A stretch of DNA of 64,000 bases, from NCBI GenBank assembly GCA_017590115.1, contig JAGGNK010008781.1, forward strand, positions 1,644,911 to 1,708,910, in the 5' to 3' direction. The translations under genes were made by a program, and so were the position numbers. The notes beneath the pieces are model-generated. The model was not told the origin of the DNA and searched no databases. It saw only the letters and a program-made list of their open reading frames with translations. The DNA is from Montifringilla adamsi (Eukaryota > Chordata > Aves > Passeriformes > Passeridae). Positions 13,001-28,000 of this stretch are shown here, in pieces. Numbering within the stretch: position 1 is the stretch's first letter; each line of letters opens with the position of its first letter.

Positions 13001-16000
13001 GGCTTTGACTCCAAAGGCAGGATGGACACTGTTCCAGGCAAGGAGAGGGGATATTTCAACACTGCCAAAAGGGAATCTCTTCCTCTGCCATGCTGGTGGA
13101 CTCCCCTCAGGTAGGAACAGACTCCTTGCACAAACATCAGTGCACAGAGCAATTTACCAGGCACCTGGGAAGGGCACACACAATGGTTTGGACTGGAAGG
13201 AACCTTAGAGATCATCTAGTTCCAATCCCTGCCATGAGCAGGGAACCTTCCAGCATGAGAGCCCCCAGCCCAGTGCTCTCAGCTCCCCTCTGTGCCAATC
13301 CTATGAACTATTTTTACTCTTGTGTAACATCTCACTTTCCTTCCATGCCTCAAACCAGTGCTTATTTTACATTAGAATACAAAATGCTTCTCTATTTTAA
13401 GCTCTTTGACACTTCCTCTACAGCACATGTAGAGCCAAATCTCCCTTTATTTCCTTCCAAATGCTACAGAACTGCATTTAGTCACCATGCACCAATCCCC
13501 CTGCACAGATCACTAATGGATGTCCACTTGAGTCATTCCTGGCACGCAGGATGAGATATCCTGATGATCCCCTGAGAATATGCTCTCTGAAGGAAAGTGT
13601 GGTGCATCTTCAGAGAAGAAGGTAATCTTCACATGTTGGAGCCTTTTTTTTTTTTTTTTTTAACATATTTAACATATGAGTGAGCTGGGAACAGACTGCA
13701 TGATGAAGTACCACGCAGATGGCCACCGCTTTTAGCGCCAGATTACAAAAGTGAGACATGCAGACACATTTATCTTCACTTGCTTTTGGCATGTGGAGAC
13801 AATGCTTAAAAATAAGCTGGGTTGTTTCTCAATTCTCATTTTTTCGCCTGTTGTTCTACCAGGATTTCTCTGGGGGTGAAGCATGGCTGAAGTTTGTGGG
13901 TTTCTTTTGTGCCTTTTTTTTTTTTTTTTTTTTTTAGTGGAAGCATTTTGACTTGGCATTAAGCTTCAGTTATAATAGCCAGAGACAAAATGTCAGTCTT
14001 TAAATATTACATGTCACAAAAGACACTGAAGGTTAAATTATTAATCATGCAGAGTCAGAAAGTGAATCTTTTGTCATCCACTTTCCACCACAAACAATTT
14101 TAATTATCAATTAAAAATGACACTCATTTCACTGGTAATAAAATTCAAATTTACTCCTTACATGTAGCTGGCAAAGTAGGAAAGCTACAAAATAAATTTT
14201 AAAAGAAAATCGAAGTTTAACAAAGTGTACAAAGCTAAATTCAATCACAGGGTTTTAGAGCTGTTTATCTGCTACCTGCCATTTCTCTAAGCTTCGAGGA
14301 AGGGTGCTGTGAGCATTTTCAGGCACAAAAAATGGCATGAAACAATTACTGAACAGCTTATCAGTATGAATTAGGCATTATAGGTTAAAAAGCAAAATAT
14401 GAAAATATAAGCAGCCCTGCTGAGCCTTTCCAGTCAATTTATGTCTTTAAGTCAAAGTTCTATATTAAAATCTTAGGCTGAGCTGCTTGGAAAAAAAGAG
14501 TTCTTATTTACTAAGTTCTGAGTGTGCTGAGAAATTACTCTTCAGATTGCTCCCAATTACTGCCTTTTGAAAAGGCTGCTCTTGAAAACTATTGAACCAA
14601 AAGTCTTTGTTTGCCTGGAATTCTAATACCTGACTCCAATTTGAAACAATCAGCTCTTTGTCTCTCCTCCTCTCTCAGAAAATGTTTTAGTACAAATTTT
14701 AAAAAGCATTTCCACCCAGGGCTGAGCCAAAAGATAAACTGTGTCATGCTGTGCACGAGCTCCTGCCCAAGGGAACAGCACCTCCAGGGTGACAGGAGCC
14801 AATGCCACCACCTTTATTTAGCCCTGGATACATACCCTAGTCTGTCAGTCAGGTCCCAGAGCACATTTGGGGAAGGAATTAGAGGAGATCCATCATACAG
14901 GACCACTGAAGCTCCTGTAGCAAGTGCAGTCACCAGCCAATTCCACATCATCCAGCCAGTCTGGAGAAGAGAAGAAACCTCCATGAGTTTGTCCCTGCCT
15001 GCAGCCCCAGCAGTGCTGTCAGCTGGCACACACCATGAGTTTGTCCCCCCATGAGTTTGTCCCTGCCTGCAGCCCCAGCAGAGCTGTCAGCTGGCCCAGG
15101 AGCTACAGCCAGCTCCACAAGGGTGCACTGGTGCAGATCCTGGCAGAAGCTGGACCCAAGCTCGATCCCTGCCCTCGTGCAAGAGGTGCCACCTTCCCCT
15201 CCACTCGCCCTGCCTGAAGCTCTCCTGCTGTTAAAGCCACAGCAGAGATTTTGTCAGATCACATCAGCACTAAGGCTGAAGCTCTGCTCATCCTCTCACC
15301 TGTCCCAGGCTGCCTCAGCTGCATGTTCCTGATGGATGTTGATCTAAGTGATGCCTACCAACACCTAATGAGCTGGGGATTCCATGCCTCCCTGCACACA
15401 CAGCTTTCAGCAGGAGCCAGGAGAGAGGACAAGGCAGAGACAAGGCAATTACCATGATCTCTCCACGGAGATACTGCAAACTGACTAGTCATGTTAAAGT
15501 TCACAAGGGAACTCAGGAGGAAAGACATCAGCCTTCTCAAACTGCTACAGTCACAGAAGGCTTAGGAATCATTTTTCCTGATCACAGCATTAGGAAGAAC
15601 ACCCCCACCACATAACTGAACCCCACACAGATGAGGTTTACCCCCTCTCCTTTATCAAGCTTGGAGGTGGTCAGCTTCTCTCCTCACAAACAAAACAGAG
15701 ACATAAATTCTCATCTTGAGTACGACCTAGCCCTGCAGGAAGGTGGAATCTGATTTGTAGGTGATATTGATGAGGCAGCTTGATCAATACACCCTAAGAG
15801 ACTAAAAATCCATTCATTTTCCTCACCAGTTAGGTCAGAAACATTTAACACGGGTTTGACCTTTCATCAGAAAGGTCCCTGCTGCATTTTATTATTTCAC
15901 CTAATTTATTTTTTTTTTATACTCAGATGGGACAATCCCTTGCAGTAAAAAAAAAATTAACACACAAAGAAGTGTACTTGTGGATTTGTATGACAAGTTG

Positions 16001-19000
16001 TCAGGAAAACTTTACAGGAAAAAGATGTTACAGTGTTTCTAAAAATGCCTTAAGCCCCACTTGCCGTTGTGTAGTACATAATCACATCACTGCTGCTCAT
16101 GTTGCCATGAAGAATGTGCTCCTTCAGGTGCTGTATGAGGGTACCCTGCAAAAGGAAAGGAAAATACAACATCACATAAATGAAAAAGCGAAACTCTGAC
16201 AGCACATTAAGACTTAAAAAACACTAACAGTCAATAGCTTGCAGGATGTACTCCAGGATTAAAGCAAGTATTCCCTTCAAGTACCACTGAATAAATCCCA
16301 GGCCTATCTAACAGCAGCAGCAATTGCATTCTCCATTTTCTCACATCACTTTTCAGCTTTGCTCATTAGACCTCAGCAATTCCCACTGCACATCACTTTT
16401 AATCCATGGAATAAACAACTCCCTTCCCTTCAACTCCACACAGCCATCAGAGTTGCAGAGTACTCCAAGCAGACCCCAATTTTAACAGCAGGCTTTCAGC
16501 AGCCAGACTTTCCAAGAGAAGCCCTTTGACAGTTTCATTTTCAGTGAATTTGGGCAATGGGAAGTGAAGAACTGAGAGCTGCCATAAACTGCAGCAGCTG
16601 CTGAACATTAGCACCATGTGTCCAAATTATCTTCTCTATTAACATCTAGGAGACAAAAGACCTGACAGCACAGATCTCTTGTAAACACAAATGTGAAATG
16701 TCTCACTGCTCAGAGCATCAATATTAATAATGGCCTGAAATGTATTATTTCCTTTTGTTGGAAATGCTGCTAAACCACCTTCCTGATCATCATTAAAGCA
16801 CAAGTTGCTAGGATAAATAAATTTACAGACTACTTCATTAAGCCACTTCACTGCAGTGACAAATTAATGTAGCCAATGTTAAAATAAAAAATGGGTTTTG
16901 CATTTATGCAAGGAGTCATATTGAAACTATTAAGAGCCTCATAAGCATGAAACAAGATTTACACTGAAAGAAAACAGATTACAGATAAACATTCAAAATG
17001 AAAAAGGAGAGTCATAAAACTGGCACATGCTTCGGGAGAAAAAGCAGAAAACATTAAATAAAAATAAAGGAGTAAATCTTATTTTCACTTCACTGCTCAA
17101 AGGAACCAGGTCTGAATTCACCTACTGCTGTTGGAACACCCTCAGCTGTCACAACGCTGCCATCTAGCTACAGCTGCCATCTCCTACAGCTGAAAATCAC
17201 CCAAAAATCGGGATTTAGAAACACTGTGTCGAACTGAACTGGTAAGGTTGCCAGAATTGCAGGTGTTTACATAATTACTGCATTTATAAAGGAAAGCCCA
17301 TTGTTTCTGCAGGAGATTCTGAAACAGCCCCACAACAGCAAAATTAAAAGTTATATTCAAGTCAGATAAGTACTGGTTTTCTTTTTCCTTCGTTTAGTTT
17401 TTGCTACTTCACAGTTTTGGAAGCAAGAGGGGGTTTTTGAGAATGGTTTTAGGTAATAGGCTATGACCAATTTCCCTGCAAAAGCTGGTACACCTCAGGC
17501 TGGAAACAAAAGGATTCTGGGAGAAGGCAGAGCTGCTCTAAACTCAGCCCAAAACTCTCTTGAGTCATTTACAGGACTCATTTATTTAAAGGACTTTTAC
17601 AACCCCAAGCATTTCTCACCCCAGGGACTTGCAGCACTGCAGAGCTTTAAACCCAAGCCTTGAGATGGACAGAAGTGAACTGAAGAGGATTTTAGCTCAA
17701 AATTCTCTCCTTAGATAGCTGGGAGCAGGGAATAACTGCAAAGGCAAGAAGAACCACCAATGCTTTTAGGACCAAAGAATAACAATTACTAATTGTGTTG
17801 TTCTGCAGCACACCCAACTGGTCAAAACCACACAGCTTTCCTTCCAGGATCAAAAAAATAGCCTACTCCTCTGAGCCACCATTTTTTATATCATCTCCCA
17901 TGCCCTGGCTTCATTGTCTTTATTGATGTATGTCATTTCACTGTGTAGCAAGAAAACAGACCAGAAACTTCCTGCAGAATTAGATAAACTGGGTTGTGAA
18001 TTTAAAGTAAGCTGCCTATTGGCATCTAAAATCAGTACAGTAACAAACCAGCACTGCAGCACACTATAAATAAGCAATTATTGAAATGTCTTCACCAAAA
18101 TGTCATCTCTTGCTGTTTTCACTGCCACAAACACATTTGGTTTAAACTAAGGCTGGAAAAGAAAACAGACAGTAGGCTAATTCTGCCTTTTTTTTTTTTT
18201 TTTTTTTAAATCAAATCAATGCAAATCATCCTATTAATTCCAGTGGAAACAAGATGAAGCCTAGAACAAACAGACAAACCCAAGCAAGTGTGTAAAAGGC
18301 ATCTAAGAAGTTATTTGCATGGACTTTGTGTAGGCCCTATTTAAACACTGAGGTCCCTACTTTAACAATTTCCTTTTCAGCCAGAGGTGCTAGCACCAGA
18401 AAAAAAAAAAAAAAAAAAAAAATCAATCTGCACTACAACTACAGAGCTGCTCAGTGGAAACAGAATCATCACAAACAAGAGATCTTACTCATCCATCCAC
18501 CCAGCAAGGATGAGTAGTCTGGACCTAAACTCTAAGGTAGCTCTGCACATGATTCAGGAGAGCAGAGTCATGATCCAGGGCAAGCTAGCAGGTAAGATGG
18601 GAAAAGAAAGAACTTTGCAAAAGAAAAGTCCTATTTTCTGATCTACAGCTATTTTTCATCTCTAGTGTTTATCACCCATCTCTGAACAAAACACCTGTCC
18701 TGTTTTTGCTAATCCACCTCTGCAAGTATTTACCCAGTCTAAAGGCAGCACAGCTTCAAAACAGCTGTCAAACTTCAAAACCCACCTCCTTTCTTCTTCA
18801 CAAACACTGGATTTGTGTCCCAAAGGGACCATTTGGTGCTGCCTGGTATGATCTCCTACTGATTGATAACACAAAGCAGAGTGTTTACAGGCAGCAGGGG
18901 ATTTGTCTGGGGGCAAATCCTCCAGTCCCTGCCATCAAAGAGAGGCAAGAACACCCACACTGGGGGCACAGCATCAAAGGATCCTGCCCTCAGGCCACCC

Positions 19001-22000
19001 AGCCCTGCAGGGTGCTCACCCTGACTTGCAGAGCAAACAGCAGAAATGAGGCACTGGCTAAAAGCTGTGCAGCTCCATTTACACACATTGCTGCAAAGGC
19101 TCTACACAACACACCCTGCCTGCCTTAAATGGGGAAAAAAAACTGCCTTCTATTAAGGATTATAACAGAATTAAAGTTTCAACACTGCTGCAGTCACTTC
19201 CTCTATTTTAAGAGCTTTGGAACATCAACAGCAAGTGGAAAGAATGTGAGCAAGGGTCATTCTGGCACCAATATCAGATATTATCTTTAGCCACAAGAAG
19301 ACACTGCCTCAAGCAGTTTCCATGCAATGTAAAACCTACACTCACTGAGATTCCAACTCTCTGCCTTCCTTCAAGGATTGATGAGGATGACATACTCTAA
19401 ACTGATAAACATGAATGTTCAAGGTAAAAAATTATTCAAGCTCCCTATGGGCCTCAAGCTAACCATGTCTAAAAATCAGTTGCAAACACCCAATTCAAGT
19501 TCCTTGACTTTTCTTCTTCAAGTATCAGTGAGGCCACTTCTGCTGGTGCTTTTGTGAATAACACTTGCTCCCAGGAAACACCTGGAATCTGAAAGGTCTC
19601 CACACTGATTTCTAAACCACAGTATTTTATATCCTTACCAATCCACACTAACAAATAAAAACGTTCACTGTCAAGTTACTGAAAAACCATCAGCAATCAA
19701 TTCTTGCTTAAAATACATCACAGAGTGATGTTGTTAAAGGAAAAAATGTAAGCCAAGCAGTAAAGCACAGCCAGTGCAGCTCCAGGAGGGAGAACATACC
19801 CCTGCTGAGTGAACCATGCATTTTGGTGCCCCTGTGGTGCCTGAGGAATACATGATAAAGAGAGGATGGCTGAAAGGCAGCTGCTCAAACTCCAGCTGGG
19901 GAGCCTGGTCTCCTTTCCCAGTGGCAAGGAAGTCTTCTAAAAAGACACTGCATAAGAAGGAGGAGGAAAAAAAGGAACATTTCAAAACTTTTTTTCTGAA
20001 AGCATTACCCCAGCCCATGTGTAAGATCACCTCTGGACCCAGCAGTGCTCCCATTACCTGTTTGGAATCTTAGAAATATCTATGGTTTCTCTTGAAGATA
20101 CATATGGAATCACCACCACTTTCTTTAGGTCTGGAAGCCCTGGAAGAAGGAAGAAAATTGTTCCTTACAATGAGTTACATTAGCAAAGGTCTTTTCTACC
20201 TGATTGAATCATACAGTGTAATGCACCAAGTAACAGAAATAATTCTGATGCACTGAGTATTGAAACCCCAGAGGACTGAGTTGTTACCCAAGATGTAATT
20301 TGTTACCCAAGATGTAATTTCCTCAATGCTGCCAGCCTTTTATGTGTAAATCTGCAAGCTTTAGTGCTGTAATACCTCCCCATTTGTCTTCAGCAGCACT
20401 TTGCTTGAGCTTAAAAACACCATCATCAGCCCCTGCTCCTACTGTTGGCTAATTTCTGGTGATCTATTAAAGTTAAGCAAGCAGAAGACTGTCAAAATTA
20501 CAGAAAAGACCATTCAGCTTTTACCAAATCTGTTCTGAAAGCCTCAGTGGCCACTGTGACACTGTAAAGAAGGAAGGACAGCAACAAGCAGTGGCAGGGC
20601 AGGCTCTGAGTGCTCACAGAACCACAGAGCAGGTGGGATGCAGTGAAATTACCTTTTACCACCCTCAGCAGCTTTTCCAAGTGGTTGTGCTCTTTGCCAT
20701 TGTATATAACAGCTTCAACAGAAAATATGAGCTTAGGCTGAATTTGGGAAAATCTGTCCAGTACACCCTAGGGATAAAGAGAAAAATGTGTTAAAAAAAT
20801 GAAATTAACTGCTCCAGAAGGAAACTTCAGTGGGAGCTAAATGTAAACTTCAAAACAAGCAAGGAATAAGGACAGGCATTAACAGGAGAACTGTTAAAAG
20901 ACTGCCTGCTTGTCTTTCACTCACACAGGATCTCTGAAGCACAACAGGTTTGTAACAATTAAATCATGAGCCCCAACCAGACCAACCAATGATCAAACCC
21001 CCATGGATCACTTAGGGAAAGGCCAAGCTCACAAAGTCCTAAACAGCTAAAAAAACTCACCCTGCAGGTCAGATTAGACTCATGTAAAGAGGACAGGCAG
21101 CTGTGATGTGAGCAGAACTGGGCACTTGGTGCCCATGAAGGTGCACAGGACTCCTGCTGCACCTGCAGGAGCAGCTCCATGTGCCCCCAGCTGCTCTGAC
21201 AGAGGCTGGGGGGACAAACACCATCCTGGGGGGAGAGGCACTGATGGGGTCGGGGGCCCCCACGTGGACTGGCAGCTTTGTTCTGCCCCCATTAACAAAA
21301 GAAACCTCACCACTGGTTTTTAGCAAAAGAACTTTATGTTGAACACACACAGGCTACCAACAAAAGATACAACAGCTCCTTTAGTATCTCTGCAGCACAA
21401 CACATTCAAATGCTAAATTTTCAGGTGTCTCCTCCAGCTTACACTATATTCAGTAATTTACCACAGCTATCATCCTATTTGAGATTAAAACCCGCCTGGC
21501 ATTTACTGTTTTCCATGTACACTGCATGCAGCAGCCTACCAGAAATGGATCTTTTTGTATTCAACAGCAAGAAGCAAATCCTTTCAATAAAAGCTCTCAG
21601 CACACTGATGTTCAAACCTCTCTAGCTCCATTACTTGAAGCATTAAGAAGTACAAGATTACACAATACTGTAAAATTGTCAGCTAAGTGTTCAAGAACTA
21701 TCTCCTAAATCATGTTGCAGAAATCAGACTTGAGTCATCTGCTTATTCTTCCCAGCATTCTTTACTTTTCTGTTTTCTATTTTGCCTTCTACATTGCAGT
21801 CAAAATGAGAAACAAATTATTACCAAAACTGAAGATGAAAGCAAAAACATCATGGTCAACTCATCTCTGTTTCCAAGCTGGGCTGCTCAGCATTGCAAAA
21901 AAAACTGCTGCAGAAGGACAGGAGTTCTGTCCTGACAGTTTGTCCATGCTGTCTCCTCAGGAAACCACAGGTAAGGGATATGGCTAAATATAAATGTATT

Positions 22001-25000
22001 AGCTGACAATGTCACTTAACACCTTTCCCTACTATCAAACATGTATTTCCTTCTTGTTCACATTATAATAAAATACAGTGACAATGCACTGACATTCAAA
22101 TTTCCTCAATTACTTTAAAACAAAAAATCACCAGAGTCTGTTCTGGTGACAGAAGTAGTTTTCAAGAAGCCCCATGTGTGTTAATACAGTGACAATGCAC
22201 TGACATTCAAATTTCTCAATTACTTTAAAACAAAAAATCACCAGAGTCTGTTCTGGTGACAGAAGTTTTCAAGAAGCCCCATGTGTGTTTCCTAACAAAC
22301 TCAGAAATGGAGATTCAATTAATACATTACAGTTACTCCCTAAGGAAGTGGGAAGTCAGATTTCCTGCTTGTTTGGTAAATTCTCTACATCTTCCTTTGC
22401 TCCATTTCCCAGGAACAGACCAAGCAGCCACTTGTACACGTGTGCATACCCTCATGCTGAGTGCAGGGCACACACATCCCATTTCCATGCTGCCTGATGG
22501 TTACAAATTAAGACCAATGAGCACTAAGGGTATTCTAAAGAGAAGAATCAAATCTGAAGTGTGAATCAGAAGCAGAGATGGCTCCAGCTCTCAGGATCCT
22601 ACCAAAGCTGCTAACACACCCAGTTAAATTCATTAGCACTGGCAGCATCAAACCCCACAGGGCAGCCTGAGATGCTACAAAGGCAATACAGACAGATGGA
22701 ACACGTAATTGCTACACTGGAACTTCAATCCAACCAGATGGCTCAGCAAGGAATTCCTTCCACAGAAAGCTCAGGTGTAGCAGATATGGCTCATTCTATT
22801 CCACAAGCCTCCAGTTCAGTCCAAAAAATTGTGCAGGACCCACAAACGGAGCTGCACTGAGCTCACCAAAGGCTCCTCACCCAGCTCTGGGAGCAGAGCT
22901 TCATGAACTTACAAACCCAACCATTTCTCATGCAGAGGCCAGCACTTTGCCATGGATTTATGGGAAGGGATAGCAGGGAGCAGAGGGATGAAGCAGCAGA
23001 TGCCAAGAGTGGCGTGCTGCGTGGGAGGCAGCTCAGTGGCTCTCTGACAGCAGACTTCCTCAAGGCTTGGAGCCTTTGGAGGGATGGCATTCAGAGCCTG
23101 CAGTGTGTAGGCAGCTCTGAGGAGTGACATTTCTGAGCTTCACAAAACACATACACACAATTGGACTTCAAATCTTACACTATTCCTCCAAGCACAAAAA
23201 TTTTCGTTTATATTAACAGGACTTCACAAAAGGAGGAATAGCTTTTCCTCAGGGTGGAAGCCAATGTCTCTGAGGGCCTCTGCTGATCTCCCTCATGATT
23301 TTAGGATTTGAATTCATGCCAACACACGCTGCCAAAGGAAAATAAATGATATTGATGGCACTGCAGCTCCAAGGCCAAGTTCCATTAAAAAGCTATCACC
23401 AAAAACTAAAAGCTGGGCACTGAAAACAACAGCACACCAACATGGACAGAAAACACACCAGCCCTTTGTAATGCAAGTAAAGTGAGCAATCTTCCCCCAG
23501 ATAAGAGATGGAATCACACTGCACAAACTACTCCATACCATCATTTTCTGAGCAAGCAGAAAATATTTGTAGAACAGATTGATCATTACATGCTGTAATG
23601 ATTTTTTAATCATTTTTTCCCCAATGATACACCCTCAAGTGTAAGAACATGGAATGCTGCTGCCCTCTAGTGCTAATCCAGGAATGATTATCCCATACAT
23701 TTTCCAGACACGGGGGTTAAACAGTGAAATTGAGGATTATCTAAAAACATTGCTCTCTGCACTAGGCAATTCAAAACCACTACATTTTTCATATGTAAAC
23801 TTTTAGACAGAAGAAAGGTTTAATACCCCTCTTTGAAGTGATTTAGATCTGTTGTTGATGTGTGCTAAAAACTTTCCAAACCAAGCAGAATACATTCCCC
23901 AAGTTTCCAGGGCACATCCTTTTGGATATCATAATTCCACACACAGCATTTATTCCTACACTAAAAAGAGTTAATCAGGTTAGTGAGATTAGCATGGAAT
24001 TCCTCACTGTTGGCAAATAAAGCTCTGTGGAAAAGACCAACCAGGGTGGTGCTGAGTTCACCCTGACAGGAGGCAAAGGATGGGACTGCTTGGGCAAAAG
24101 AAATTGGGAGTGTGGAAATTGGAGTGTGGCTAAGCCTGGGGCAGGATTTGGGAAGAAGAGCCAAGCTCAGACAACTCTGCTGCTCATCTGCACATTTAAT
24201 TTGATAAAAGCTCACCAAGATCATGGAGTGCATGTGAAAATATCCCAAGAGTGAGCAGCTAAAGCCACTCAAAGCACGCAGCTGCAGATCAGCAGTGACA
24301 ACTGGAGAAGCTGCGGAGCGCTGGGCTGTGCCAGGAGGTGGCAGCAAGGCTGAAGGGAACAGAAGCCACCTGAAGTCATCACCCTCTGGGACACAGGGAG
24401 GGCTGCTCTGCACAGGCACTGAGGCTACTCACGTTAATGCCAAAGTCTGGGGAAGTGGAACTCCAGATGGCACCAATGCTTGCAGCTGCCAGCATTGCTT
24501 CCACTGCGTGGATGCTGTTGGGCAAGTAACCTAGGGCAGAGGTGGAATAGTTAGAGATGGAACAACATGAAAAAAATATATAATATATACAGTAAACAGG
24601 TTGTAAAAGTGCAAAATCCTAGACTGAAGCACCCTTTGAGGTTTTCCACACAATCGATGTCGTACCTTGAAGCCAAATCAGTTACACAAGGAATTAGTAA
24701 TAAATTCATTTATAAAAATATTTGTATCAGGGTTTTTATCTACACTATTACTCCCAATTTACAAATGGTCCTGCTTAATTAATAAGACTTTCAGGATAAG
24801 AGGACAGCATAGTGAAAAGAGTAACTGGGAGAGAAAATTAGTGCATTGATTAGGGTATAGAGAGACTAAGAATGCAGCAGCATGCAGGGGGACAGAACAA
24901 GACTGCAGGAAGAGCCACCAGAGAAAGAACCACTATCTGTAAGGAAAGATCATAAATAGCTCAAGAGCAGAGATTCAGCTTCACAAAGCTAAATGTTGGC

Positions 25001-28000
25001 TGGTAGACACTGCCAGAATCTTAAACACAAACAAGCAAAACCAGTGTCGCAGCTGATAAGGGAGTAACAGAGTGGGACAAGCCCTGGAACATTCCCACAC
25101 AAATGTGGCTCTTCAGGTTTCTCTCATTAGCTTGCAGCAAGATTTCAAAATTTAAATTCAATTTATCACGGCATACAGAATAAATTAATGTCAAGAAAGT
25201 CAGATTTTAGTTTCAGTGAGCTCAATTTGAGCAACTCTCCAGAAGGGGCTGGGTGGCTGTGTCTGACTCTGCACTGCTCAGAATGCAGCCCACAAATGGA
25301 AAATGCAACTGGAATTCACAAACTACACCGAGATGGGTCAAAGACCTGGAGTTTCAGATCACCTTTCTTAAGCAACCAAAAAGATGGCCAAATACTTTAA
25401 AAAAAAAAAGCACAGGATGGGCCTAATTGCAGTGCTCTGATATCTAATTAAAATTCTACATTTGAAAGCAAAAGTTAAATGGCAATAAAAAAAGCTCTCC
25501 ATCCTGTTCAACAGCAGGGGTGGGCACTGAGATCTTGGACTGCAGGTGCACCACAAGGATCCACAGACAGCAAACACTCAGCAGTGCAAACTTCTCAAAA
25601 AAGGATATTTATGGATGCACATTTCAGGACAGGAACTCGGATCTTTACAGCAATTTCTGCTGTGTTAATATTACAAATTAGGAGAGTACCAAGATGGATT
25701 TTTGTGAGATTTTTCTACATTTCTTGAAAAAAATCCATCCTTTTTCAACTTTTTACAAAGTGAACTTTTAAGTCTTAAACTGAGATTCCTCCTCATTGAA
25801 AAATCAGTGAAATCAGTTTGTTAACCAGCAGTGCTACTGCAGTTACTGAAAGCTGCTGTGCTTTTGGGAGTAGTAACTTTTAAAACAGCATTATGACTTA
25901 AGCCCAACAATTTCTGGAAAACACACAACTGTGAATAAAAACCTCATGCCATGTTAAGATATAAATTGCTCCCTAGAACTGCCTACAGCTTATAGTGGTT
26001 TGTTCAGTGAAGTTCTTAAGCACATAAAGTGCAGCAGAAGCTCATGCCCATAAAAGCATTATTTATTTTGCTATTTTCCCCTTGGGGTCAAGGTTTATAC
26101 AAGGCACAGTATCCCAAAATCTCAGTGATTTTTCTTCTAAGACAAATATTCCTCCCTAAATAATTTGAAATATATGAAGCAGAACAGACCAAAATGTCAT
26201 TTTGTGTGACGAAAGCAGCTCTTTAATTGATGCCAAATATTTCCACTGAGCATTTCTTGGATGGGATCATCAGGGGACCAGAGTGCAAGGAAAACAGATC
26301 TCTCCCTGTTCCTCTGCCACTGCTTACAAGCTTCAGTTCTGTTCTAAGCAATTCTCCTTTTCACCTCTCCACACAAAAGCCCTCAAGGCAGGATCACAAA
26401 TCTCTGCTGATTATTGTGAGCCAGACAATTAAATCATTGCTTTCATCTGTCAGCTGGCTTTGAGGTGGTGGTTGAGTTTTGGAGGATACCAGCCAGAAGT
26501 GCCCAAAGCTACAAACCATGCTCAGCAACTGACTCTGCATTTCTGTGCCTTCACCTGATCCCAGGAGCCCTGCTGCTCTCTGGGCTCTCACAGATTTGTC
26601 CCAACTCCACCACAGATAAAAATACGGGTCTGTTCTGGCTGGAGATGCTCCAAACACGGAGTAAGAACTCACATTCCTTTTCTCTCAACAGCTAAATGAC
26701 ACAATCTACTTTTCCTGCCAGTCTTTCATATTAAAACTAGATTCTCATTTAGAAGTAAAGGTAATTTTTTCTTCCTCCCACATCTGAGATTCCCCAGCTG
26801 ATCACAACAACTGCCATGCACGGAAAGCTCCCTGCATTTGTCTGTGCCCCTCGAGATACCAGCACACCCCTCGGGGCACTCAGCAGGCTGACACTGGTCC
26901 TCAGGGTCTAAAATTGGAGAAAAAGGAACATTGCAGACAAAGAAGATGAAAAAAAACCAACTTCTTCAGCTGGATTAGCATCAGAGCAGTGACCACTGAA
27001 CAAAAGCTCTGTATTATAGAGGAATAATGGTACTGCTGATTTAAATATTTATCATGTTTGCTCATATATTGAACTAGAGCCTCATTGTTCTTTGATAGAA
27101 TATTTCAGCTAAGGAGCAAAACTAGGATTTGTCAGCATGGGGAAGGCTACAGAAGGTATTTCTCTACCTCTGAATCTTTCCTTACCCCTTTCTTGAAGGT
27201 TTAAGAAAGATGGAAACTACCTTCTGTTACCAGAAAGAAAAGTATCTTCCTCCTTTGGGTGAACTGGAAAGTAACTGAATAAAGGGCTCAAAATTCAGGA
27301 GCTGGGAACTCATCAAGCAGGAATATCAGAGCATGACACACAAGGGTCCCAGCAGCACTCCTCCTGACTTAGAAAAACATATACAGTCTCCATAAAAACA
27401 GAGAAATGAAAGCTTTACTGACATAAAACCCATGAAATCTCTAAGCAGGACAAGTGGCATTTTAAAAACACTGTCTGGATTTTTTTAAGAGGCACTTACA
27501 GCCTGATCTGCTCAGGACTAAGTGCCTCAGCATTTTCTGTCAGTTGCTATTTGCTTAATCTAGCACACACCAAGATTACACTTACATGTGTCCATTTACA
27601 CTGCAGCACTTCACCAACAGAAGAGGTAAAAACTGTAATCCAAAAACTTGATATCATTATGCTGAAAACTATGGCAAAAGTCTGATTTCTCAGAGTGCTG
27701 AGAACACATTCCATGCAAGCACCTAATGCCTTCATGAAGTTTAATAAAGGTTTCCTCTTGCAAAAAAACAACAGAAAAAGAGGCACCCAAACATTCAGTT
27801 ATGTGCATGGATAGAAAAAAAAAAAATCAATGATTGAACTGGGATCCTGCAAAGGTTTTGTCCAAGCCTTGAAAAAATACATCAGGAAGAAGGAAAATAG
27901 GGAACAGCAACTGAAATATCTTCCCAATGTCTTCTATTACTGAACTACACTAGTTCTCAAACTGAACAGAACTGAGAAACCAGATTCCTATTTTATTTTC

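Noticed and set aside
23961..24419. 152-codon minus-strand frame beside AACS exon 5
   Set aside because: No similarity; ends just before the real exon and in a different role.
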